The notes below the pieces were generated by a model. It was given only the letters and a program-made list of their open reading frames with translations. It searched no databases and was not told where the DNA came from. From positions 496,001 through 560,000 of the forward strand of contig JAHRHY010000021.1 of the NCBI GenBank assembly GCA_019671135.1: DNA of 64,000 bases. The letters are read 5' to 3'. Of this stretch, positions 32,779 to 43,448 are shown in pieces. The number at the start of each line of letters is the position of its first letter. Within the stretch, counting starts at the first letter, position 1. Origin of the DNA: Linnemannia hyalina (taxonomy: Eukaryota; Mortierellomycota; Mortierellomycetes; Mortierellales; Mortierellaceae). A program made the position numbers and the translations under genes.

Positions 32779-34104
32779 ATGTTCCGGACACATCCCCTCG
32801 ATATACCCGAGATTCGCTCCATAATCGCCAACAATCTTGGCCTCAAAGACCTCACGTCCTGTGCACGAGTGAGTCAGGATTGGAGGCACTCATTTACACC
32901 ACCACTCTACAAGTCTGTCGTGGTATCGGAACGTGGCCCCAGCCTGGAATGTGTCGAGGAAAACAAGCACCTTATTAAAAGCATGAAGGTTCAGAGCTTT
33001 AAATCTGCAGACCAATCCTCAATATCTGCACAAGACAAAATGCTTTCTAGCATCCTGACCAACTCGAGACTGGCCACATTGGACTTGAGCGGCAACTCGA
33101 TCGGAGAAAACGGAGTTCAGGCGCTGGTTGAGGCTCTCAAGACCAACTCAACTCTGGCTACTTTGAAATTGCGCTGCACCTTGATCAGATTAAACGGAGT
33201 TCAGGCACTGGCTGAGGCACTCAAGGCCAACTCGAGTCTGACCACTTTGAACTTGAGCCTCAACTGGATCAGAGACTACGCAGCTCAGGCACTGGCTGAA
33301 GCACTCAAGATCAACTCCACTCTCACGACTTTGAACTTGGAGGACAACACGATCGGAGAAAACGGATCTCTGGCGCTGGTTGAGGCACTCAAGACCAACT
33401 CCACTCTGATCGCTGTGAACTTGAGCGGGTGCTCGATTGGAGGAAATGGAGCTCAGGAGCTGGCTAAGACACTCAAGACAAACTCGAATCTGACCACTTT
33501 GAACTTGAGCAGCAACTCGATCGGACCCAACGGAACTCAGGCGCTATCTGAGGCGCTCAAGACCAACTCGACCCTGACGACTTTGGACTTGAGCTTCAAC
33601 TCAATCGGACCCAACGGAACTCAGGCGCTGGCTGGCGCACTCAAAACTAATTCGACTCTGACCATTTTGATCTTGGGCGCCAACTCGGTCGAGGACAACG
33701 GAGCTCAGGCACTGGCTGAGGCACTCAAGAACAACTCGACTTTGACCAATTTGGACTTGACCCTCAACTCGATCAGAGAAAACGGAGTTCAGGCAATGTC
33801 TGAGGCACTCAAGGCCAACTCGGCTCTGACAACTTTGAACTTGACCCTCAACCCAATCGGAGATAACGGAGCTCAAGCGTTGGCTGATGCACTCAAGACA
33901 AACTCAACTCTGACGACTTTGAACTTGAACAAAAACTCGATCGGAGACAATGGAGTTCAGGAACTGGCTGAGGCACTCAAGAGCAACTCGACTCTGACCA
34001 CGTTAGACTTGTACTGCAACTCGATCGGACACAACGGAGCTCAGGCTTTGGCTGAAACACTCAAGATCAACTCAACTGTGCTGATTTTGGGCTTTCTAAA
34101 CTGA
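32779..34104 (+). CDS. F-box protein with 12 ribonuclease-inhibitor-type LRRs (right copy)
   Basis: The same 441-residue protein as 7502-8827, with no difference in translation: F-box-like N-terminus, then twelve 28-residue LRRs (about residues 98-433) and a short VLILGFLN end. The upstream context differs from the left copy. Here modules B and C lie upstream in the same orientation, the arrangement also found before the broken copy at 63040. The leader lacks the cttgtgaccgcatcaaca stretch seen in the left copy and has a C/T-rich tandem instead. The two copies may therefore be expressed differently. Confidence 0.85.
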   Translation: MFRTHPLDIPEIRSIIANNLGLKDLTSCARVSQDWRHSFTPPLYKSVVVSERGPSLECVEENKHLIKSMKVQSFKSADQSSISAQDKMLSSILTNSRLATLDLSGNSIGENGVQALVEALKTNSTLATLKLRCTLIRLNGVQALAEALKANSSLTTLNLSLNWIRDYAAQALAEALKINSTLTTLNLEDNTIGENGSLALVEALKTNSTLIAVNLSGCSIGGNGAQELAKTLKTNSNLTTLNLSSNSIGPNGTQALSEALKTNSTLTTLDLSFNSIGPNGTQALAGALKTNSTLTILILGANSVEDNGAQALAEALKNNSTLTNLDLTLNSIRENGVQAMSEALKANSALTTLNLTLNPIGDNGAQALADALKTNSTLTTLNLNKNSIGDNGVQELAEALKSNSTLTTLDLYCNSIGHNGAQALAETLKINSTVLILGFLN

Positions 34105-34341
34105 TGTCGCCTCAATACCCGAATCCCTAAAGCCATGGCACTGATATACTCTACAATGAGCCACAATACTGTACGAATATTTTGAACCGCTGTGACCTAT
34201 GACTTTTAAGTTTTTAACTCAAGAATGGCATTAACATCCAGAGCTTTCGAGATCTCAATAAACTTGTCTGTAATTGCTATATCTACTGGTGCAATTGAAA
34301 TAAATGTTATGTCATTCATAGCCATGATTTTTATTTACATA

Positions 34342-35186
34342 TCAAAATCGTGTGACGCCTCCTTTTGCCTTGATGACAGCTTGCATTTGTTCAGGCATAC
34401 TCCAAATCAGATTGTTACAGACCTCCATTGGCGTCTCTTCCTCCCATATCTCGCTCACTCATTTCCACAGGTCAAGCATGCCTTCAGGAATGGACCCACG
34501 CTCGCGAAGCTTTCATTTGAGTGTTGCCACAGATGCTCTATAGGACAGAGGTATGGAGAATTGGAAGGCCATGTGAGTATTCCTTCTTTCGCTGTTGCGT
34601 CCTAGCCTCAGGTCCACCCAGTCCCCAAGCCTCATATTTGACAATCTCAAAATTGAACTCCAATCCAAACTGCCGAGCGCCTCCTGCACTCATGTACACA
34701 TTGCTGCCTGCGAAAAATCATGTCTGTAGTTGCCGTATCGCAGGTTGTTGTCTATGTAGAGCATGTACCTCTAGGATTCCTGCCCACTAAAACTGACGCC
34801 TGGCTTTTTGAGAAAGTGGATGTAGTGCTGGTTTGAGTCCCGATGATGAGTTTGTGAGTCTTGATGATGCTCCGCTACCAATTGTTGGGCTGGTGCGCAT
34901 GGTTCGACCACCTGGCATTGATGGCGCTGTATGTGGTGCGCTCACTGTATTCCTGTGCTTGATGACTTCTTCGCAAGAATGGCCTCGAAACAAGGCGAGA
35001 GTTCGAAAAGAGCAAACGAGCCGCCATCCCATCTTGATTTGAACACCTCCCAGGTCTCGGTCACATAGGCGTCTAGGATCATCCCTCGCCTTTTGAGCCT
35101 TCCTTGGTGTGACTTTGGTTGAGCTCGTCTCGGTGTAGTTCATTTGAGCGTTTAGTGCTGCCTCTGCGCAGGGTTCATCCACGATG
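34342..35186 (-). pseudogene. Decayed Tc1/mariner-type transposase (right copy)
   Basis: Inverted duplicate of 6420-7264, with the same WPSNSPYLCPIEHLW relic (34509-34571), the same frameshift and the same C-terminal AKGGVTRF segment. It has no independent coding capacity. Confidence 0.7.
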
Positions 35187-36155
35187 GTGTTGAGAATGTT
35201 TCTTACAGAAAGTTGTACGTTAGGAGTACGACCCGCCAGTTTATCGAATGAAAACCCAGCGACCGCTCGACTCCCATAGCAAGCTGTAGCTCTCGAAAGT
35301 GCCGCCTAAGGAACTAACAGGATCACTTCTACGTTGTCTATGGATTGGAAACATAGAAAGAAAAAAGCCATTGGTGTGCTATGTTCTTGTTCTTATTTAT
35401 CCAACGAGTCAATGATTTCCTTCACAACACAGCCCACATCAGAGCGAATGGCAGACATGGGTTAGCAAAAGAGAAATCATGCAAACCCAAGAACCTTAGT
35501 GGATTGGTGTCACCTACCTCTGACGCAAGGTTGATGCTTCATGTTTTCCCTATGCTTTCTCGACATTGGTACCCTTCAACTTGCAACACCCATTCCATGT
35601 GCAAACCCCCATTTCGTTATTCCTTGGAAATCATGCCATGGTACCATTCATTATCTTCAAAAATAAACAAATCCCAAACATTGGTTGATTGATTCGAGTG
35701 TGGCTGGATGCATACATTTCGCGCCCGTCTGTCTGTTTATGTGCCTTTGCGCGCTGCGGCTCTGTCACCCTAAAAAAAATCAAACTCAAAGTGCGCACAG
35801 GCATGGATCATAACATCATTTTCGGACTTGGATTAACCCTTTGGCAGACAATCAAAGGAGCACTTGACCCGCGTCGTCCATGCCAATATAGTCAGTGAGT
35901 AAAGCTGCACATCATCTTATATTCAGAAAAAGAAGAAGAGTGTAAGGACGTGAAAATGAAGCGGGCGCAAAGAAGACAAAGAATGAACAAGATAAAGACA
36001 AATGCGAAAAGCGGCTTTCTAAAAGTAAGAAGAAAAATAAACAAGATGCGAAAAGCCAGCACCATAGAAGGAAGACCAGCGAACAAAGAGGACAAAAACC
36101 ACAAGAGAAGACAATTGGAGGACGGGACTCGTGAGAAACCAAGGAGGCATCTCGT

Positions 36156-36749
36156 TTAGGCTTGCGCATACAGGTCCCGGAGTTGTTCTGGATCTCCTCT
36201 TCCCTCAACAACATATTCGCGCACGAACCTCACGTTCGAACCAGCGAACACGCCCCGGTCAAAGAATAACGTCCGCAGTGTATCTCTTCGGTCTTTCGCA
36301 TCACCGACGAGGGGACGTCTCTCTTCTCCTCCTCCATGCGCCGACCTTGCCGCCTCCAATCCAACATCACCGCCATGAATATGGCGAGCCACTTCCAAAA
36401 TAGTCTGCTCAAGGAAAAGTCGAGCTTGCGGACGATCTGGCGTCAACGAAATCTGAGGCAACAGGGAGGCCGTACTCGACAAGGGCCTCAGGTTCTCGTT
36501 GGTAAGGCAGTATTCCTTTCGCGCCTCGCTTGTTGTGACCCTCGGAATGACATGACGGCCATCCTCCAGATTTCGCTCACTAACATCTATAGGGATAGGT
36601 TCGGGGAAGTTTATGAAGTGAAGCTGGCGGCATTCGAGGCAGCGAAGAACCTCTACCGGATATGAGTCGTGGGTCAAGACAGGGAGCAGACGACCAGATC
36701 CCACTTGGGCCGTGATGGTATCTAGACATCCAGAGCAGATGTTCTCCAT
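36156..36749 (-). CDS. Hypothetical 197-residue Cys4 protein (right copy)
   Basis: Protein-identical duplicate of 4857-5450, with the same TATA box (36854-36860) and duplicated promoter. The Cys pairs C5/C8 and C37/C40 could bind one zinc. Both copies keep promoter and frame, so both may be expressed. No family is recognised. Confidence 0.65.
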   Translation of the reverse strand: MENICSGCLDTITAQVGSGRLLPVLTHDSYPVEVLRCLECRQLHFINFPEPIPIDVSERNLEDGRHVIPRVTTSEARKEYCLTNENLRPLSSTASLLPQISLTPDRPQARLFLEQTILEVARHIHGGDVGLEAARSAHGGGEERRPLVGDAKDRRDTLRTLFFDRGVFAGSNVRFVREYVVEGRGDPEQLRDLYAQA

Positions 36750-36853
36750 GTTGACGTGTGAGTGTATGCGAATATGTCGAGTGTGTGTTATTTTGTGAAA
36801 TGGAAGGAGCGTTGTAGAGGGGCAAGGAAAAGAGAACAAGGATAACGAGGTCA

Positions 36854-36860
36854 ATATATA
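36854..36860 (-). promoter_or_regulatory. TATA box of Cys4 protein gene (right arm)
   Basis: Mirror of 4746-4752, 105-111 bases before the start codon at 36749. Confidence 0.55.
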
Positions 36861-36863
36861 CTG

Positions 36864-39800
36864 CTCCACCTTTTTTATTATGATGGTTGTGTAGGACCAT
36901 CAGTTATAGATAGATGATGGTTGTGTAGGACGATAAGTTGCAGATAGAGTGGTAATAGAGAACAAGGATAACGAGGTCAATGTCTTGCTCCACCTTTGGC
37001 GGCGATGGTTTTTATTATGATCGTTGTATCGCTTTGTAGGACCATTAGTCGCTGATAGAGTGATAATAAGGTGGTGAGCCTTCGTCGTCGCAGGCCATCT
37101 ATTCGACTACAAGCGATGCCCCACTCTACCACGTTTCCCTAGGTTGTTCTCTCTAGCACTGTCTCTGTCCCCTGGTCCAGTCTTTTTTCCTACAAGACTA
37201 GCTGGAATATAACATTGCTCTTGCTGCATACAAACTTGTACGAGCTGAGTGGGGGAAGAGGAGTACCAAGGTACACCAACGATATCGACACAGGGAGCCA
37301 AGCAAGAACGTCCACAATGGTTGTAACAGAAAACACTTGTTTTATTTGCATTTTTAACAAAGACAACCACGCACATACACACACGTCCATGCAACTCTAC
37401 ATACATCATAAAAAGAGTTTGTTAGTAACCCACATCCGCTGTTATAAACCATGCCCTCTCACGAATCGGACACCCGTCGTCCCCGCTTGTCCACTTTTCC
37501 TGCCTGTTCATCTCTCCAATCAACCCCTGCTCAGCATCGATCTAGCAGTACTGTTGCCAAGTTCCTATCTCCCTTGCTTGCAGAGGTCATGATTATTCTT
37601 CCTATCTCTACGATGGCGTTGTTGACCTAAGGCTAATAGAAGACAGAAAACGAAAAACGGTTAGTCTTTAATAAAGACTAAGCAAGCACCCACAATAGAT
37701 TATTGTCGCGCCCAGAACCATAGACTACTGCTATCCCAAGAACAGTTGATGCTGTGCCCAGCAGAAACGGAGACCCGGCTGCAGTAAAGCGCCCTGCTAA
37801 AACACACCTATGACCCCACGGTCTCCACCCCCCAGGCCCAGTAGCGCATTACGCTCCTACCTTCCCAAGGGTTGCAGAGCCATATGCTTGCATCACCTGC
37901 TCCAGTTGCCACACAGCCTGTGATTATAAGCACCAGCACCATACACTTTGAACAAAACCAACCCCTAAGGCCACACACAGAAGAGAAGGTACAGAACATT
38001 GAACCTCAAGAGCAGTTTGACGCTGCGCCATCTCAGTAGTAAATGGCCACGCTCGCCGTCACGTGACCGCTACTACCTGCCAAAAACACACCTGTTGCTA
38101 CCACACTCAATTATGCCGGTCCCCCTGGGCCCAGCTGTGATGCTCTCAAAACAGACCAGCCTTCCCAGGGCCATAAAAGAACGCAATAACCCCAGGCTGC
38201 GACTTCACTTCCCTCTTGGCCCAAAGTCCTGAACACCCTCCTGCTCCATGTGAACCCGAGAGGTTGATGATCAGTCGAGGATACTTGCCTTTTTGCGGCT
38301 GCTTCAAGTTTGTGTCTTGATTCCTGCTCTCATTTGAAAGAGCTCTGTCTTGCATTCCCTTGTCAGCTAGCGCATCGGTTGTCTATTTGACGAGTGGGAG
38401 GAGAGACGCGTATTCCAAGCAGATAAAAATAATAAACAAACTGCATTAGCTCCACAGCAATCACAAAAACAACAAAGAGATGTAAGAGAAGGTGAGGAAG
38501 GGGAGCAAGAATGTAATCACGAAGAGGTGCAAATGTTGGTGGCAACGAAGAAAGTGACTGTGTTGTGGAACGAAGAAATCAACTGAGGGAGGGAATGAGC
38601 GAGTGAGGGTGGTGGTGATGGTGAGTTGAGTGCAGAGGGATGAGAAGGAAGAAGAGGAAAGAAAGATGTAGAGCTTTGCCTTGTGGGCCTTGCTTGCTGT
38701 CGATGGTGGTCCTTGGCCTTGCTTGGTCGTCGTCGAGAAGGAGAGTGCCTTGCAGTGGGAGGAGTAGAGTGGGTGCAAAGGAAAGGAAAAGAAGAAGAAA
38801 GAAAGCATGAGGGAGGGCAGCGTTATTTATGTGGCAATAGGTGCGTCTTTCTCGTCTGAACCCCTCCTTCTCTGTACGCAGTGGCTTGGATTAGTCAGGC
38901 CTGGTAAACCTGCACCGTGCACGATTTGTGGGGATCTGACGTCAACAAAAAGGAACTAGAAGCCATCCAGAGTTCTTCCTCCCCAGGCCGGGTCTCCTCT
39001 CTTTCTGTATTTTCGCCCTCTCAAGAAACAGCCTGGCTGATATTCTCTCGCGCTTTGTCAATGATGGTATTTTCACTCCACCTACTTGCAACTTTATCTG
39101 ACCGAGACACCGCCAGTCGTGTATGTCTGTCACATCAGTCCTACAACGGACAAAATAACAACATGTCAGCAGTGCCAACGAACATAGAATGCGATACCCT
39201 GAGCATCGAACAAGTAGAACCCATTGTACTTCTCAGCATTATCTCTAGCTATTTTATTGCGTGATGGTCGAGGTAGAGTATCAGTCGAGGCTACACTTTC
39301 CATCAACTGGGCTCTGAAAGAAGACACAAGGGATATGGCCGCCTTGGAGAGCACAGAACAAAAAAAAGAACAAATGAAGGCGCCGGTTAGCACAACCCTC
39401 TTTTTTCTTTATTCCCCTCGCAACATTTATTTTCACCTTTAACCACATTCACATACATGGCGTCTACCATTCCAATAAAGAAAAAGTGACTCAGTGTCTC
39501 CATGGACAATGATATCCTAATGCACTACCGAATCAAACCGTCAATGGTTGACCACTGGTATCATAAAGCAACAAAAGGTCACTTCTATCTTCTATCTTCA
39601 CAATCTATCGTCTTGTCAATCATCTTTTCAAGCTTAGCATCCTTGACCCTCTTGTGCTTTAATGTATACACACCCTATCCATTTAAAGGTCAAGTCGAAA
39701 AGGTCGGCGACTGGTGAACGACATTACAACAGCTAAACTGCAAATAGCAATCGCCTACTATACATTGTATCAACTGCAAAGCGAGCCTTCTGCACGCAAA

Positions 39801-40132
39801 TCTACATCGATATTGCTTGAGAGCGCTTAGTGCGGGAGGTACCCGAGTCGTAGAAGAAACCGAAGGCCGAGTTCGAGTTCGTTTGAATACAGGTTCAATA
39901 ACATTTGCGGCAGGTGGACTCTCGCGTATGCGACCACAAGAGGTGTTGTTCATATTTTTCTTACACCGTTTGACCCTGTTCTCCGTTTTTTTTTAGCTTC
40001 ATCCTCGCTTGATCGAATTGTAACAGATGTCTTCTGCGGCTTTCTCTGCAAACGCAGCTCGGGTCATCATCCGAAAAGGCCTCTTGTTTCACCTCAACTT
40101 TTGTCTTCCTTCTCTTTCTCTTTATTCGACTC
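36864..40132. other. Right-arm intergenic region
   Basis: Mirror of the left-arm intergenic region. It holds the other copy of the promoter duplication (36821-37043), the TATA-like box with pyrimidine-rich leader (38466-38831, minus strand) and repeat module A (38916-39300). No convincing gene was found. Confidence 0.5.
38916..39300 (+). repeat. Dispersed repeat module A (right-arm copy)
   Basis: Matches 9210-9600 and 61545-61800 on the plus strand and mirrors 2306-2690. It starts near cgatttgtggggatctgacg and carries cctctcaagaaacagcctgg. Confidence 0.7.
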
Positions 40133-40185
40133 GGCACTCGACCAATTTCTCCTGAGAATCGCCTAAGGTCCTCTCCGAACCAAGG

Positions 40186-41017
40186 CTACTCTTGCTCCTT
40201 CTCCTCTTCTTTTTCCTTTTCCATTTCTGCCTCCTGTTCGGCCTCTATTTTCCTCCCTTTTTCCTTCTCCTTCTTCTCGGTCCCCAGTTTCTCTTCCATC
40301 TCCTCTTGCTCAGTCTCCGGTCTGCCCTGCCACTGACACTGACTACGCCCATCATCGCCAGCCACAGGACTATCTCGTCCCTGAGAAACAATAGTAGTAG
40401 TAGAAGTAGGAGGAGGATGAGGCACAGTCGAACTTTGTCCACCAAGCTTCGAGTGCAAGTTATTTAGATAAGTCTCAAACTTGGCTGCACTCCATCTGCA
40501 TTCTTCCAGATGCTCCTGAACCAACCGGTCCCCAGTCGACGATCGGTAATTGAACCCCTGTAACTGGTCGAGAGTTTGGACATACTTTGTTGCTAGGCTG
40601 AAGTAGTTGGTCGGCGCTTGGTCGTTGTAGGTTTGAGTGTAGTCGTTGGATTGGGCGGAGTTGGTGTAGTTTTGAGGCTGGTTGTGATCGTGGGCGTGAT
40701 TGTGGTTGTGGTTGTGATTGTGAGTGTGGGAGGTCCGAGTTTGGTTGTAGCACTGGCCTTGGTTGAAACCTTGGCTCTGGGAATGACTTTGAACCTGGCC
40801 CGGATGGTTGTAACTTTGACTGTGTTGGTTGTTGTAGCCCTGGCTGTAGTTGCTGGTCAGTACATGGTTGCTGTATCTTCGACTCTGGTGGTAGTTGTTG
40901 TTCTGGCGGCGGTAGATGGATCTCTGACCGTAGTGCGTGAAGGAGTGGACGAGAACAGGACCACGGTTCAAAGGCTGCTGTTGTTGCTGAGGAGATTGAG
41001 ATTGGGACTGAGACTGA

Positions 41018-41057
<40 letters not shown>

Positions 41058-41945
41058 GATGTTGAAGTTGTTGTTGTGAGGATTCATCGCCATGCATGTA
41101 CACTGCCAGTGGCACCTGTTGCTGCTGCTCCTTCGGCTCCTTCAGCTTCTCCTGTCGCTGTTGTCTTTGTTTCTGTAAGTGCGCATTGAGTCCACCCGAA
41201 TAGGCGACTAACTTCCAGAGATAGCTGTAGGGGTCGCGGCGGTTGCGTTCGGTGGCGCGTTTCGAGGGTCGGAGACTGGGCGAAGTGGGATTGTTCTTTC
41301 TGGTATGAAGGGAGACAGGGGAAGAGGTGCGTGAAGAAGCACTGTTAACACAAATGGGTGGAGGGGGAGGGGTGGAATGGTTATTGTATGAGTCTTGAGT
41401 GCGATCGAGGTATGGGTTGGGGGTGTCATCGTTCTTGGGAGTGATGACGCTGTAGTCGAAGTAGAGGACTTGGTTGTGGTGATAGCGGATGAATTCTCCT
41501 AGTGGGGGATCCCTGAAGAATGATACAATACAAAAAAAAACCAGAAAAATAAGAACATGGTATCATTGGCGAAGAAACGGTGCACCAACAACCTTTTCCT
41601 TATTCAATAGGAAAAAAAAGGTAAAACGGGAATGAACGCAAGAGACTTGACTTACCAGTAAACGTCGACTCGATGACCTGTGCGAGGTCCACGGAAAAAA
41701 TCCATGGGTTGATTCTCAGTATCGTCTAACCACAGATGAAAGAGTTCAAGTTCGACGATGAGGCCATGAAAAGGATGAATGGTAGCAGGCACTTGGAAGT
41801 GGCGCGGGGTTCGAGTTCTGGGTGGATGGATTTCGACGAAGCACTGGTAGTGTGAAGTGTTGTCGTCGTTGATGTTGGTGCCGGTAGTGGTGGTGTTGTT
41901 GTTGTTGTTGTTGTTGTTGCTGGGGTTATTATTATTGGTGGCCAT
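40186..41945 (-). CDS. Gln/Asn/His-rich protein of unknown function (right copy, intact)
   Basis: Exons 41945-41656 and 41512-40186 encode 538 residues. The intron is 143 bases (gtaag...ttcag), and the split Trp codon is restored across the junction. The N-terminus has Asn and Thr runs, then a compact globular part of about 110 residues: YQCFVEIHPPRTRTPRHF, FHGLIVELELFHLWLDD, and across the splice VDVYWDPPLGEFIRYHH. After this come Pro/Ser and Arg-rich stretches, a Gln tract, Gln/Tyr/Asn and His/Asn repeats (HNHNHNHNHAHDH), and a Glu/Lys-rich tail. The long Gln/Asn tracts suggest a prion-like or condensate-forming regulator, which is inference only. No known family is recognised. The first exon lies outside the demonstrable duplication. 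Confidence 0.7.
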
Positions 41946-43448
41946 TGGTTTTTCTTACTTGGATGTGTTTCTGAAGTTGTTCTTGGTGCTGTTTGTTGAA
42001 GCGTGAGGGTGTGCTCGAGTGTGTTTCTATGTGAGAATGTTTATGAGAAGGGATGAGATCGATGTTTTGTAAGTGATATGTGGATAAAAAGGTGTTGAAA
42101 ATAGGCGGCAAGCCGAGGGAGGGGGTTATGAACGCGTTTTATGGATCTGTCAAAGAATCACTCACAAAAGGCAGAGGAAATAAGACATGATGACAGAAGC
42201 GGTCAGGTTGAGGTGTGTGGATTGTCATGACGATGTGTGTATGATACCACTGATTTCGTAGAACCGTGGTTCTTTCACTTCGCGTCATGAGAGGATGACA
42301 CATAGGGAAAGAAGAATGAGACACTACGCGTGTGTGCAGATCAACAAAGAAAAAAAAATACAGTGTTTTCTTATAGAACGATTTGATATGAGCGTGTTTG
42401 GTCTTTGATGAATTACAGTGGCGAATGCCTTTTTCATGACGGTCCGAGAATTGAGTTGGTGAAAAGAGGGGTGAAAAAACCCTTGGCGCGAAAAATAAAA
42501 GAGAGGGAGCCTTTGTTGGTAAGAGGATGATGGATGTCATGAGAGCACAAAAGGGGTTGGATACACTCGTTTTTCGCTTGGTCCAAGGTGGTGAAGGGGA
42601 CGGATGTGAGGGAGAAGTGTTGTGGCATTGCTCCACTGCGCATTCGCTCGCTCCACTATGGCTCTAATTTCGGAGACAGAAAGTAAGGAAAGAGGAGATG
42701 CAAATGTGGATAAATGATGCATGTTGCCACCAATATTTAGAGTGCACCTTGCATTGTGGTCATGAAAGATACCATGGATGATGGATCGAACTGCTCGAAA
42801 GAGCTGTACTTCTATCCACAGACACGTTCTGAATGTGTGGATCACCTGTTCGTAAGAAATGCATCCTTGGTGTTGGGAGCGAAGGTGTAGGTCCAGTCGA
42901 CAGAGCTTCACATGGTTCTCATGGCTAATTGATTAACCAAAAGAAGAAAAAAAAAAATGGGCACAAGCCACAATCTGACCATGCGCACAGTCAAATTAAT
43001 GCCGCACCGGCATGGGGTATCATCTTTCAAGAAGGCAGTTCATAGTAGATGAGCCACAACATGGCGCCCTTCTCATTCGCCCTTAAGAAGACTAAAAAGA
43101 CAAAAGGAGCAGATACAAAGACAATAGCGCACTCCCTTCAGTTCGGACAATTGCACTGAACAAACAATGGGGAGAATAACAGGGTTAGCGTGGAATGGGT
43201 GAGTGCGCACACTGAAAGAGACTCCGTTTGTATTTGTCACTCTCTCATCCTCCCTTTCTTCCCCTTTCTTTCTTTTTCTTTCCTCCCAACCTGCCCTTCG
43301 CCGCTTTCCAACCCACACAAACCACATCCACACTCATCACCTCACCCTCCCTTGTTCGCCCCTACGTCCACACAAAGCACCCATTGCGACTCAAACAACA
43401 ACAAGAAGAAGAAAAAAAAAAAGAAAAGATTCATTCCCACTCCCACAG
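41946..43448. other. Intergenic region with repeat module B
   Basis: Holds the divergent promoters of the Gln-rich gene (-) and the F-box/LRR gene (+), plus module B at 42625-43000. Longer open frames at 42139-42636 cross repeat and simple sequence and are not convincing. Confidence 0.5.
42625..43000 (+). repeat. Dispersed repeat module B
   Basis: Matches 9600-9890, 30930-31200 and 61800-62110. Shared stretches include ggtcatgaaagataccatgg, tctgaatgtgtggatcacct and aatctgaccatgcgcacagt. Confidence 0.75.

Larger units (their letters stand above)
32520..41608 (-). repeat. Right arm of giant inverted repeat
   Basis: Inverted copy of 1-9108. The outer limit cannot be set, because the left arm is cut by the window at the base that pairs with 41608. 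The inner limit lies in the pyrimidine-rich leader of the F-box/LRR gene. There, near-perfect identity ends at about 32702 and weaker homology continues to about 32520. Confidence 0.95.

Noticed and set aside
1..41608. Inverted repeat as a hairpin sequencing artefact
   Set aside because: A missed-adapter palindrome would have no 23-kb unique spacer and no cluster of real differences at the outer end. Assembly error in general is not excluded.
42139..42636. 165-codon minus-strand frame
   Set aside because: It crosses simple sequence and repeat module B; other copies of the module do not keep the frame open.
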